A DNA stretch of 51,238 nt from Nostoc sp. TH1S01 (GTDB lineage: Bacteria > Cyanobacteriota > Cyanobacteriia > Cyanobacteriales > Nostocaceae): the NCBI GenBank assembly GCA_018993265.1, contig JAGKSW010000112.1, positions 1 through 51,238 on the forward strand, written 5' to 3'. Below, piece after piece: positions 9,234 through 17,310 of the stretch. The position numbers and the translations under genes were made by a program. The first letter of the stretch is position 1. Each line of letters begins with the position of its first letter. The notes under the pieces are model-generated. The model made no database searches, was not told the origin of the DNA, and saw nothing but the letters and a program-made list of their open reading frames with translations.

Positions 9234-9348
9234 GAGTGCTGAGTTACCGAAGTTTGCTCAACGGGGGGAACCCTCCGAACTTTGCTCAACGCGGGGAACC
9301 CGCGCACGCAAGTTCTCTCCGCACGCAACTTCTCGCTGAGTGCTGAGT
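9234..9348. repeat. Intergenic copy of the repeat cassette also found inside mutL
   Basis: GAGTGCTGAGT heptamers flank a core containing CCGAAGTTTGCTCAACGGGG, partly duplicated here (two TTTGCTCAACG units), and CGCACGCAACTTCTCGCTGA. The same core and flanking heptamers occur at 42085-42186 within the mutL coding sequence. From 9355 to 9405 a C-rich tract of CCTGCC(T/C)C units follows, whose minus strand is G-rich enough for possible quadruplex structure. Confidence 0.9.
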
Positions 9349-9407
9349 AAAAATTCTTTCCCTCCCCTCCTGCCTCCCTGCCCCCTGCCTCCTGCCTTCT
9401 ACCCTAT

Positions 9408-10961
9408 TTAATCATCATCAAGTTGCAGCAATTGTTCATCAATAGATTGTATTCGCACTCGCACGATTTCTTCAGAAAGAATGCGCTTACGTAATGCTTC
9501 ATTCAGAACTCCCTTTTCTGCTAAAAATAAGCGACGACGAATAGCATCCAATTTGCTCAAATCATTATTTTTAGCCTCTGAATTATCAACACGGCGATTA
9601 TAAAAGTCTCTCAAAGCTTTTTCAGCGCCAGCCACTCTTACTTGATAAGCCGATCGCATTTCTTCGTACACTGATTTTGGTAATACTCCTGACTTCAACA
9701 AACTATCCAATTCATCTTGGGCGGCTTTGCCTGTCATGAGTTGCGCTTGTAATTCTTCAACTTGCTGCTGAGTTTCGGAGAATTTCGATAATTTTAAGCG
9801 TTTGACTAACCAAGGCAAGCTTAAACCCTGTCCGACTAACGATACCAGCACACTACCAAAAACTAAAGCAATCAAAACATCTCTACCAGGTAGACTAATA
9901 GGTAAACTCAAAGCCAAAGCCATTGAGAGTGAGCCTTTGATGTTGCCTAAAAAAAGTAAATGTTGCCAGCGCAGAGGAATCGGGCGATCAAACCAACGAA
10001 CAATCGCCAGCAGTGGATAAACTGTTAATATTCGCCCAGCTTGATAAGCTAAAACTGCCAGTAAAACAGCAGGTAAAGTTTTCCAGAAGGTGACTAAGTT
10101 GATTTCTAAACCAATCAATAAAAAAATAAACGTATTCACCGTAAAACTGGCATATTCCCAAAAACTCAATAAAGTGATGCGACTAGAAGCCGAAGTGTTG
10201 CGCGAAATTCCCAGATTCCCAAAAATTAAGCCAGCGACAACTACCGCCACTGCACCTGACACGCCGATAAATTGCCCGACTTGAAAAGTACCTAATGCAA
10301 TTGCAACCGTCAGTAACAGGCTACTTAGAGGATCATCTAAACGAGCGAATACGGGTATGCTTAAATAGCCTAATACTAAACCAACAACGCAACCACCTAA
10401 AGAGATAAATAGCAGTTGTTGGATTCCTTCTACTAACGTGAGTGAACCAGTGGAATATACTTGCAAAATCAGGTTGAATGAAACTAACGCCGCCGCATCG
10501 TTGAATAAAGTTTCGCCTTCAACAATTGTAGAAAGCCGAGAAGGAACTGGTATTTCCTTAAATACGGCAATCATCGAAACAGTGTCTGTGTTTGCCAGAA
10601 TTATACCGACAAATAAAGCTGGTATCCAAGTTAATCCCAGACCTAGCTTTAGTAATACAGCAATAATTCCGCTGGAAATAACAGCCCCAGGTAAAGCTAA
10701 CAGGGCAATGGGTTTAAATGTGCTGCGGAGACGACTAACATCTGTATTGATCCCAGCTTCAAAAATCAGAATTGGCAAAAACAGATTCAAAACCAAATAA
10801 GGGTCTAAACCAATGCGATGGGATAATAATTCAGTTATCGGCAAACCTGCCAGCACCAAACCAGTAACATAAGGAACTCGCAACCGACGGGATAGTAAAG
10901 CTACACCAGTGGCAACTAACAAGAGAATTGTGGAAATCTTGACTAATTCGGAAACATTCAC
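9408..10961 (-). CDS. CPA1-type Na+/H+ antiporter
   Basis: 517 residues. Residues 1-390 carry about 12 membrane segments typical of the NhaP/CPA1 family. Hallmarks are FEAGINTDVSRLR, GIILANTDTVSMIAVFKEI (the ND/DP-like ion-binding region), VEGETLFNDAAALVSF (family motif GE.L.ND) and an arginine-containing later helix. Residues 390-517 form a hydrophilic cytoplasmic tail with heptad-like QQQVEELQAQL and ending in VRVRIQSIDEQLLQLDDD, probably regulatory. It exchanges cytoplasmic Na+ for protons across the plasma (or thylakoid) membrane. The cyanobacterial paralogue number (NhaS1, NhaS2 and so on) cannot be assigned. The ATG start gives a proper first helix. Confidence 0.9.
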   Translation of the reverse strand: MNVSELVKISTILLLVATGVALLSRRLRVPYVTGLVLAGLPITELLSHRIGLDPYLVLNLFLPILIFEAGINTDVSRLRSTFKPIALLALPGAVISSGIIAVLLKLGLGLTWIPALFVGIILANTDTVSMIAVFKEIPVPSRLSTIVEGETLFNDAAALVSFNLILQVYSTGSLTLVEGIQQLLFISLGGCVVGLVLGYLSIPVFARLDDPLSSLLLTVAIALGTFQVGQFIGVSGAVAVVVAGLIFGNLGISRNTSASSRITLLSFWEYASFTVNTFIFLLIGLEINLVTFWKTLPAVLLAVLAYQAGRILTVYPLLAIVRWFDRPIPLRWQHLLFLGNIKGSLSMALALSLPISLPGRDVLIALVFGSVLVSLVGQGLSLPWLVKRLKLSKFSETQQQVEELQAQLMTGKAAQDELDSLLKSGVLPKSVYEEMRSAYQVRVAGAEKALRDFYNRRVDNSEAKNNDLSKLDAIRRRLFLAEKGVLNEALRKRILSEEIVRVRIQSIDEQLLQLDDD

Positions 10962-11190
10962 TGTGAATACGAAAAATTTATTTAAATCTCATTGATAAAA
11001 GTTGCAAATATATAAGACAACTGTCAACTAACTTTAGATATTGAATTGAATCATTTTATATATAGCAATCTAGAAAAATTGCAAATCTAAAATTAACAAT
11101 TAAAATCTTGGAGATTTTTCCATCATAGGTAAGAGTCATAACTGGAGAAATATTTGCAACAATCTCTCCTAAAAGTAGAAATAATTACCT

Positions 11191-12648
11191 ATGCAGATTC
11201 AAACACCAGACTGGGTTAAGCACGCTGTCTTCTACCAAATCTTTCCAGACCGCTTTGCCAGAAGCAAACAGCCGCGTAAACGATTGTTACACGAAGCCCG
11301 TTGGGAAGATTGGGAAGCAATGCCCACACTCCAAGGTTATAAGGGCGGTGATTTGTGGGGTGTTCTTGAGGAATTAGACTACATCCAAGGTTTAGGAATT
11401 AACGCGATTTATTTCACGCCTATTTTTCAATCGGCTAGTAATCACCGTTACCACACCCATGATTATTACCAAGTTGATCCCTTGTTGGGAGGAAATGAAG
11501 CCTTTAAAGAATTGCTAGAGGCTGCCCATCAACGGAATATTAAAGTTGTTTTGGATGGAGTGTTTAATCATTCGAGTCGCGGGTTTTTCTTTTTCCATGA
11601 TGTTTTAGAAAATGGCCCTTATTCGCCTTGGGTGAATTGGTTTAAAGTTCACGGCTGGCCACTGTCTCCTTATAATGGTGAGTTTCCCGCTAATTATGAG
11701 GGTTGGGCAGATAATCGGGCTTTGCCAGTGTTTAACCATAACAACCCAGAAGTGAAAGAATACATTATGGAAATTGCCGAATATTGGATTAAATTTGGCA
11801 TTGATGGCTGGCGTTTGGATGTGCCATTTGAAATTAAAACTCCTGGTTTTTGGCAAGAATTTCGAGAGCGAGTCAAAGCTATTAACCCTGAAGCTTATAT
11901 TGTGGGTGAAGTGTGGGGAGACTCCAGTCAGTGGTTAGATGGTACACAATTTGATGGTGTAATGAATTATTTATTTGCTGGGCCGACAATTGCCTTTACC
12001 GCAGGCGATCGCGTAGTCTTAGAACAAGTCCAAAGCCGTGATTATCAACCTTATCCACCTTTATTTGCGGCGGAATACGCCACTAAAATCCAAGAACTAT
12101 TGCAACTATATCCTTGGGAAATTCAGCTAACGCAACTTAATTTACTTGCTAGTCACGATACCGCACGTTTAATGAGCATTGCTGGTGGCGATAAAGCCAG
12201 TATAGAGTTATCAACTTTACTGTTACTCACCTTTCCTGGTGCGCCCAGTATCTATTATGGTGATGAAGTGGGTTTACCCGGTGCAATAGATCCCGACTCT
12301 CGACGTGGCTTTCCTTTAGAGGCGAATTGGGATCAGGAAATTCTCCAAACTCACCGCCAATTAATTGAAATTCGCCACGCTTACTCAGCTTTGCGAACAG
12401 GAGACTATCTAGTTCTTTACGCTCAAGGAACACTATACGTTTTTGCCCGCACTTTAGGCACAGAAGAATTAATAATTGCTGTGAATACTGGTACAGCATC
12501 AGTCAAAGCCAACATAGATATTGCTAGTTTGCAAACTCAACCAAGTAAGCTTTTATTGGGCTATGCAGAATACGAGTGGAATAAAGCCAGAGAAACTAAA
12601 CAACTTTCTCTCACAGTTCCTCCGCGCACTGGCTGCATTTTGGCTTAA
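11191..12648 (+). CDS. GH13 alpha-glycosidase (cyclomaltodextrinase/neopullulanase-like)
   Basis: 485 residues covering a GH13 (beta/alpha)8 barrel. Conserved regions: DGVFNHSS (122-129), GWRLDVPFE with nucleophile Asp210, YIVGEVW with acid/base Glu240 and LLASHDTARL with Asp323. The start WVKHAVFYQIFPDRFA is typical of cyclomaltodextrinase/neopullulanase-type enzymes, but the N-terminal CBM34-like domain of that group is absent. The C-terminal beta domain is short (about 385-485). It probably hydrolyses alpha-1,4 (perhaps alpha-1,6) glucans or maltodextrins in the cytoplasm; no signal peptide is seen. The exact specificity cannot be read. It is monocistronic, and a long hairpin follows about 100 bases downstream. 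Confidence 0.9.
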   Translation: MQIQTPDWVKHAVFYQIFPDRFARSKQPRKRLLHEARWEDWEAMPTLQGYKGGDLWGVLEELDYIQGLGINAIYFTPIFQSASNHRYHTHDYYQVDPLLGGNEAFKELLEAAHQRNIKVVLDGVFNHSSRGFFFFHDVLENGPYSPWVNWFKVHGWPLSPYNGEFPANYEGWADNRALPVFNHNNPEVKEYIMEIAEYWIKFGIDGWRLDVPFEIKTPGFWQEFRERVKAINPEAYIVGEVWGDSSQWLDGTQFDGVMNYLFAGPTIAFTAGDRVVLEQVQSRDYQPYPPLFAAEYATKIQELLQLYPWEIQLTQLNLLASHDTARLMSIAGGDKASIELSTLLLLTFPGAPSIYYGDEVGLPGAIDPDSRRGFPLEANWDQEILQTHRQLIEIRHAYSALRTGDYLVLYAQGTLYVFARTLGTEELIIAVNTGTASVKANIDIASLQTQPSKLLLGYAEYEWNKARETKQLSLTVPPRTGCILA

Positions 12649-12682
12649 ATACAGGAATCAAATTTGATTTTTGAACAAGAGT

Positions 12683-12824
12683 GATATTATGTCCGGCTAA
12701 ACAGTTGTAATTAAGTAGGCGTAAGCCTTTCCGTAGGGTAAGCAAGAAATAAGAAGATACAAGTACTAGAGTATCTTCTTATTTCCTGCACTACTTTGTT
12801 TAGGGGGTATAATATCATGTCCGG
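12683..12824. repeat. Two ATATYATGTCCGG repeats flanking a long perfect hairpin
   Basis: GATATTATGTCCGG (12683-12696) and AATATCATGTCCGG (12811-12824) are direct copies of a motif also present at 13777, 25441 and, inverted, 25495. Between them, 12746-12760 and 12771-12785 form a perfect 15-bp inverted repeat (GAAATAAGAAGATAC and its complement) around a 10-base loop. The hairpin may terminate the glycosidase transcript although it lacks a long T-run. Confidence 0.75.
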
Positions 12825-12945
12825 GTAATTAGGATGATTCGGTAAATCTGTGCAGCAACGTCAAAACCTCCCCTCTGCTTCCTCTGCGTTTTTATAATTG
12901 ACATAGGATGGCTGTAGCTTGTATTCAAAAATTATTAGCAAAGGA

Positions 12946-13200
12946 ATGAAACTACCAAATCTTGAACTCCAAACAATTGATCGGATTATTGAAATGGCCT
13001 GGGAAGATAGAACCCCATTTGAGGCGATTGAGGCGCAGTTTGGACTGCAAGAAAAACAGGTAATTGCCTTAATGCGTCAGCAAATGAAACCATCAAGTTT
13101 TCGGATGTGGCGAGAACGAGTTACCAAACGCAAGACTAAACATTTAGATAAACGAGAGTTTGTTGCAGGGAGATTTAAATCTCAAAATCAAAAATCATGA
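12946..13200 (+). CDS. TIGR03643 family protein
   Basis: 84-residue basic protein from the ATG at 12946. Residues about 8-65 (TIDRIIEMAWEDRTPFEAIE, QFGLQEKQVIALMR and SSFRMWRERV) match the small conserved family TIGR03643. The region looks like a helix-turn-helix (GLQEKQVIALMRQQM) followed by the basic segment TKRKTKH, so nucleic-acid binding is plausible but unproven. The frame is open upstream to a TTG at 12919, giving 93 residues; the ATG start has an AAGGA too close for ideal spacing, so the start is uncertain by about nine residues. Confidence 0.75.
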   Translation: MKLPNLELQTIDRIIEMAWEDRTPFEAIEAQFGLQEKQVIALMRQQMKPSSFRMWRERVTKRKTKHLDKREFVAGRFKSQNQKS

Positions 13201-13319
13201 ATCTAACAGTCTTATAGAACTCCTATTTGATTCGTGAAAAAAACTCACTACAACTTCTTTTCCCTGTTCCTTGTTCCCTCTTTTGACGAATAAGTTTGTA
13301 AATTAAATAAAATTGCTAT

Positions 13320-13427
13320 ATGAATAACGACGTTGTAATTTTTTTGCTCAGTGCTGGGTTGCTAATTATATACTTGATTTTCTCGGCTTTGACCGAGATG
13401 GGGACAAAGTTACCTTGGAAGAAGTGA
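13320..13427 (+). CDS. Candidate 35-residue membrane microprotein
   Basis: A short frame from ATG (13320) to TGA (13427) encodes one strong transmembrane helix (VVIFLLSAGLLIIYLIF) after the polar start MNNDV, and a basic end (KLPWKK). Single-helix proteins of this size are common in cyanobacterial photosystem, cytochrome and NDH complexes, but it matches none of those recalled (PsbX, PsbT, PetM, PetN, PsaM). There is no clear ribosome site and the stop abuts a HIP1 octamer, so chance is possible. Confidence 0.35.
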   Translation: MNNDVVIFLLSAGLLIIYLIFSALTEMGTKLPWKK

Positions 13428-13467
13428 GCGATCGCTCATCTTATCCTATAAACTGTAAACAACGCTC

Positions 13468-13659
13468 CTACTGAATTACATCTTCAACTTTAAAAACTTT
13501 TCCTGCTACAGTTACTTGGTCGCTGGAAACTAATTTCCGTCCGCGACGGGTTTCTACTATCCCATTAACTTTCACATCACCATTAATAATCATCAGTTTG
13601 GCTTGTCCGCCAGTTGGGGCGATACCCAAGAACTTTAAAAACTGGTCGAGTTTAATCAT
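13468..13659 (-). CDS. S4-domain RNA-binding protein (YaaA/YbcJ-like)
   Basis: 63 residues that are almost entirely an S4 domain: IKLDQFLKFLGIAPTGGQAK, then LMIINGDVKVNG and RRGRKLVSSDQVTV. The basic RRGRKL loop is the expected RNA-contact site. Single-S4 proteins of this length (YaaA, YbcJ) are thought to bind structured RNA, possibly in ribosome assembly or quality control. The ATG at 13659 gives the full domain. It stands alone between unrelated genes. Confidence 0.85.
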   Translation of the reverse strand: MIKLDQFLKFLGIAPTGGQAKLMIINGDVKVNGIVETRRGRKLVSSDQVTVAGKVFKVEDVIQ

Positions 13660-13776
13660 CTGGCTACTTGTTGAATGTAGTTAACACTGTACATCAACTT
13701 TATTTTATCTAAATAGAATTCATGAGCCAGAATTCAGTATAAATTTCTTGTGACTGGCGGATGAAGAAGCGGGTTT

Positions 13777-13790
13777 AATATCGTGTCCGG
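13777..13790 (+). repeat. Single AATATCGTGTCCGG repeat copy
   Basis: Same motif as at 12683, 12811 and 25441, followed by TAAAAGACTTATTATTAAGAC, which resembles the sequence after the 25441 copy (CGAAAGACTGCTCATCAAAG). It lies just upstream of the DOPA-dioxygenase-like gene. The preceding 13720-13775 belongs to the GAATTCAG repeat family. Confidence 0.6.
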
Positions 13791-13853
13791 TAAAAGACTT
13801 ATTATTAAGACAGCAGAGGGAGCATAACCCACTTGTCGGCTGTGTAATTTAAG

Positions 13854-14228
13854 ATGATAAAAAATAATTCAGATAAAACCATCAAAGAAAGCAGCAGCAT
13901 CATCGGTTTTCATGCTCATATTTACTATGATCCCGAAACTCGTGATGTTGCCGCTAAGATACGCGAAGAATTAGGTGTAAGGTTTGAAGTTATCTTGGGA
14001 CGTTGGCGTGATCAGCCAGTTGGGCCACATCCCAAATCTATGTATCAAGTAGCCTTTGCGCCAGAGCAATTTTCGCAAGTTGTACCTTGGTTAATGTTGA
14101 ACCGTGGGGATTTAGATATTCTCGTTCATCCAGAGACTGGTGATGATGTCACAGATCATACAGCCCATGCTTTATGGTTGGGAAATAAGCTGGAACTGAA
14201 TATCCAAGTCCTGCAACAACTCCTATAA
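13854..14228 (+). CDS. DOPA 4,5-dioxygenase family protein
   Basis: 124 residues matching the small DOPA 4,5-dioxygenase family known from betalain-making fungi and widely found in bacteria as an uncharacterised protein. Visible marks: GFHAHIYYDP with the likely metal-ligand histidines, GPHPKSMYQVAF, and a C-terminal HPETGDDVTDHTAHALWLG with more histidines. By family it is an extradiol-type ring-cleaving dioxygenase; the natural substrate in cyanobacteria is unknown. The ATG start gives a 20-residue polar leader before the domain. Monocistronic; a repeat occupies the upstream region. Confidence 0.85.
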   Translation: MIKNNSDKTIKESSSIIGFHAHIYYDPETRDVAAKIREELGVRFEVILGRWRDQPVGPHPKSMYQVAFAPEQFSQVVPWLMLNRGDLDILVHPETGDDVTDHTAHALWLGNKLELNIQVLQQLL

Positions 14229-14402
14229 TTAATTACGCTTGCGTGCTAAAGTTAGCCCATCTGCGATCGCAATCAAACTCAAATCGATGCGATTATCTTC
14301 AGCTAGCTTGCTATTAAACTCACGAATAGCTGTGGTAGATGAGTCTTGTAGTTCTGATTGCAGCACTCTAATCAATGAGAAGGTGTCTATATATAGATCA
14401 GT
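14229..14402 (-). pseudogene. C-terminal remnant of a class I SAM-dependent O-methyltransferase
   Basis: The minus strand encodes, up to a TAA at 14229-14231, a tail with VLQSELQDSSTTAIREFN and then RIDLSLIAIADGLTLARKR. This is the characteristic C-terminus of caffeoyl-CoA-type O-methyltransferases common in cyanobacteria (pattern AIR.FN..L..D.RI.LSL.PI.DGLTLA.K). Recognisable similarity ends near 14372 and a stop occurs at 14403-14405. The SAM-binding part is missing, so this is a degraded fragment; no intact copy is in the window. Confidence 0.6.
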
Positions 14403-14434
14403 CTATTAGATAGCGATCGCATCCCACTTCTGAT

Positions 14435-15451
14435 CTATGCTTGAGATGGGTTGATGCACTTGAGGCGATCGCAACCAAAATTTTCAGTCATCATGGCAGA
14501 TAATTGCTGGGAAGCTTGACTATCAAGGTGCAATTCGCGCTGAATTTGCTCGTAAGCCTCACCATCTGCGATGCGGCTTGCCATTTTCTGAAACTCTACC
14601 CAGGTTAAATCACTATTCACAAAAGCTCTAGCCAGGGTAATCACCAGTTCTTCATAATCATTATCTTCCAGCTTGGTCATCATACGATGTTCAATGTGTA
14701 GCGAATCATCAAAACAGTAGTACCAAGATTTTGGCTGGTGCTTGAGGATCATTTTAAACAATTCTCGTTGTTGAGTGCGATTAACAGCGCGATCGCCTTC
14801 ACTACACACCATTAACACAGGCGCAGCAACTTCGCTTTCAGCCTGTTCTACAATCTTTTCTGCTAATTCCAGAAATATTCTTAAGGCTGGAATGCGAAAA
14901 CCTTTATAGCCAAAATTACCAGGTGCATCTTTGTTGAACCATTCAAAGTAAATAGGCAAAGTCTTAATCAGCTGATCAAATAATGAATTACTACTTCCCA
15001 AAAAAGGCGTGAACAATAAAGCACGCTCAATTTGCTGGGGATATTCTAAAGCCAACCAAGCCGCTAAGGTTCCGCCTGTTGATAAACCGCCGACTACGAC
15101 TTGTTCACCTAATGTTTGAGCAATCTGCAACCACTCCAGCACAAATTTTTGATAAGTCTGAATGTCTGTTGGGAGTGGTGGCGGCGTTTGGCGGTTCCAC
15201 TCACCTGCAAGACCATGACCGGGTTGCAGAGGAACTAAAACGTTGTATCCTTTGTTGAACAAAGCTTTGCCCAACGGTTCAAATTGGTAGGGTGCTGCTG
15301 TGAAACCATGCAAGAAAAGACAAACTTTCGACGTGGAGTAGGGATGAACCAAAAATCTGGAACGACAAGCTTCATTCCTCAGCCCAAGTCTGGATTCTGA
15401 TTGATGAAGATGTTCAAGAAATTCTGCTGTCTTTTGAATACTCACTGTCAT
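14435..15451 (-). CDS. Alpha/beta hydrolase, carboxylesterase/S33-like
   Basis: 338 residues. The alpha/beta hydrolase core contains the oxyanion region VCLFLHGFTAAPYQF (43-57), the nucleophile elbow GGLSTGGT with Ser124, an acid in CSEGDRAVN and His in SLHIEHRM. The roughly 70 residues after the core (FQKMASRIADGEAYEQIQRE) form an extra helical tail that is unusual for the fold. It is a serine esterase or lipase by family; the substrate is unknown. The gene directly upstream on the same strand is another alpha/beta hydrolase about 150 bases away, but the two are not close paralogues. Confidence 0.85.
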   Translation of the reverse strand: MTVSIQKTAEFLEHLHQSESRLGLRNEACRSRFLVHPYSTSKVCLFLHGFTAAPYQFEPLGKALFNKGYNVLVPLQPGHGLAGEWNRQTPPPLPTDIQTYQKFVLEWLQIAQTLGEQVVVGGLSTGGTLAAWLALEYPQQIERALLFTPFLGSSNSLFDQLIKTLPIYFEWFNKDAPGNFGYKGFRIPALRIFLELAEKIVEQAESEVAAPVLMVCSEGDRAVNRTQQRELFKMILKHQPKSWYYCFDDSLHIEHRMMTKLEDNDYEELVITLARAFVNSDLTWVEFQKMASRIADGEAYEQIQRELHLDSQASQQLSAMMTENFGCDRLKCINPSQA

Positions 15452-15603
15452 TTAGTTGCTTGTCTTTATTTCTGCATTGATGCGTATATTATCTGAAATT
15501 GTTCAGCCTGCCGGATCTAGCAGATGATATATTCTGGCATTTTGCATTTTCAATCAGAAGCGGTATTCACGGTTTAAATTCGCTGCTGTTTTAAAACAAC
15601 CAC

Positions 15604-16539
15604 TTAAACAAAATTTGTTTCCTGTAAAAATTTGAGAATCTCTGCATTAATAACTTTTGCTGAACCTGTAGAAGCATCATGATAACAATCAGTTAAAATT
15701 TCAAACTTAGAATTGGCAATACATTGATGCAGTTTTTCACCATGACTAGCAGGAAACCAACTATCTTTATCACCCCATAAAATAAGTGTGGGACATTCAA
15801 TATTAGATAGCTTGCTTTGAATTCTAGTCAGCATATTAGGTTTATTGCTTTGCAAGTTTTCAATTTCTCGCGCAGCTAGTTGTAAATCTTCAGCGACTTT
15901 TACCAACGTGCCAGGAATTTCAGTAAAAGGATAAGTGATCCAATACACATCTTCCTGAGACAAAATTGATGGATCAAATAGGACTCTACGCCGCTCGATC
16001 GCCATAATTTCTCTGACTAAGGGTGCAGCGAAATAAGCTAAACGTAAAGAGTCTATTGCTTGCAAAACTTCTATTGGTGTATGAGCCAAAATCGACATTG
16101 CCCAATGAGGTAAGCGGTCAGCAAATATTGGCACATTAACTACTATTAACCTGGCAATTAATTCTGGTTTTTCTTGCGCTAGAGCTAAAGCAACTAACCC
16201 ACCTAAAGACTCTGCCACAACAACGGCAGGTTCATCACATAATTCTTGAATAATTCGCTCTAATTCAATTACTTGATGCCCGTCATGTTCTCGGCGCAGG
16301 CAAGGTTTTTCGGAAAATCCAAAGCCTTTGGCATCAAAACAAATCACCCGAAAATATTTTGATAATGGTTCAATACTATAACGCCAGTTATAGCTCCAGC
16401 TACCCATACCGTGCATTAAAATTAAAGGTTTACCTGTACCTTTTTCACCATAAGTAATTTGTACAGGGTAGCCTTGAGCGTCAGTAATAACTATGCTTTG
16501 TCTCCCTTTGGGAAAAGTTTCTTGCCACCAATCTTTCAT
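15604..16539 (-). CDS. Alpha/beta fold hydrolase
   Basis: 311 residues. Motifs: LILMHGMGSWSYNWR (39-53, oxyanion hole), VICFDAKGFGFSEKP, nucleophile elbow VVAESLGGLVAL with Ser111, acid Asp in LILWGDKDSWFP and His in DCYHDAST. A cap region lies around 130-220. This resembles the haloalkane dehalogenase/epoxide hydrolase-like group of small-molecule hydrolases; the reaction cannot be specified. It lies 19 bases downstream of the DUF4112 gene on the same strand, so the two are probably co-transcribed. Confidence 0.87.
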   Translation of the reverse strand: MKDWWQETFPKGRQSIVITDAQGYPVQITYGEKGTGKPLILMHGMGSWSYNWRYSIEPLSKYFRVICFDAKGFGFSEKPCLRREHDGHQVIELERIIQELCDEPAVVVAESLGGLVALALAQEKPELIARLIVVNVPIFADRLPHWAMSILAHTPIEVLQAIDSLRLAYFAAPLVREIMAIERRRVLFDPSILSQEDVYWITYPFTEIPGTLVKVAEDLQLAAREIENLQSNKPNMLTRIQSKLSNIECPTLILWGDKDSWFPASHGEKLHQCIANSKFEILTDCYHDASTGSAKVINAEILKFLQETNFV

Positions 16540-16558
16540 TCTTTTGCTAATTTAATAT

Positions 16559-17065
16559 CTAACCACCAGTGAATATTCGCCACAGCGTGCTAATTAATAA
16601 TACTGGGATTGTGATTAAAACAATTCCTAGCAATAATAATCCAATTAAAACAACTAACACAAACCCAGTATCTGCTTTTTGTGTACTGCCAGGAATTTTG
16701 ATGTGTTCTTCTAACAACTTGAGATTATATTCGTTCGATTTCCAAGCAAAATCAAACAAGTCTCCGGCTACAGGTAAACTGCCTACCAAGCTATCAATGA
16801 TGATATTCAAAATCATTCGGCCCAAGGTAGCTTTAGATGCACCTAATCTTGCAGCTTCTAAGATAATGTAGCTCGAAAATACCAATCCTAAAACATCACC
16901 GCCAACAGGTAGCAGCCCTAATAATGGATCTAAACCTACACTAATGTCTGTGCCTGGAATAGTAATGGCTTTATCCATTACGCGACTCAGCTGGCGCAGT
17001 CGCCTCAAGGAAGGTGCTTTAGCGTCAGGATCAATATTAGAAAACCGTGGGGAAGAATCAGGCAT
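16559..17065 (-). CDS. DUF4112 membrane protein
   Basis: 168 residues matching DUF4112: LRQLSRVMDKAITIPGTDIS, VGLDPLLGLLPVGGDVLGLV, and the second, similar DSLVGSLPVAGDLFDFAWK, forming an internal pseudo-repeat around two LP(V)GGD/LPVAGD turns. Two or three hydrophobic segments, the last at about 137-160 (VLVVLIGLLLLGIVLITIPV), suggest an inner-membrane protein. Function unknown. It is the first gene of a likely two-gene unit with the downstream hydrolase. Confidence 0.85.
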   Translation of the reverse strand: MPDSSPRFSNIDPDAKAPSLRRLRQLSRVMDKAITIPGTDISVGLDPLLGLLPVGGDVLGLVFSSYIILEAARLGASKATLGRMILNIIIDSLVGSLPVAGDLFDFAWKSNEYNLKLLEEHIKIPGSTQKADTGFVLVVLIGLLLLGIVLITIPVLLISTLWRIFTGG

Positions 17066-17156
17066 TCAAGCGATCGCTTCTTTGAAATTGAACCGTTCAA
17101 TATTCTACTGCTGCTGGGTAATTTGACAAGCGTTTGTCCTAATACTTAATTTACAA

Positions 17157-17310
17157 GTGCTGAGTTTTGAGTGCTGAGTGCTGAGTGTTGAGTCAGCGGT
17201 CATAGATTCTTTATTTACTCCCCTGCTCCTCTGCTCCCCTGCTCCCCTGCTCCCTTGCTCCCCTGCTCCTCTGCTCCCCTGCTTTGCTGCTCCTCTGCTT
17301 CCTTGCTTTC
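17157..17310. repeat. Heptamer repeats and a CTCCCCTGCTCC tandem array
   Basis: GAGTGCTGAGTGCTGAGTG heptamers at about 17158-17196 are followed at 17218-17310 by roughly ten degenerate 8-9-base units of the type CCCCTGCTC. The second array overlaps the 3' end of the YihY-family gene and encodes its C-terminal tail. Confidence 0.85.
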
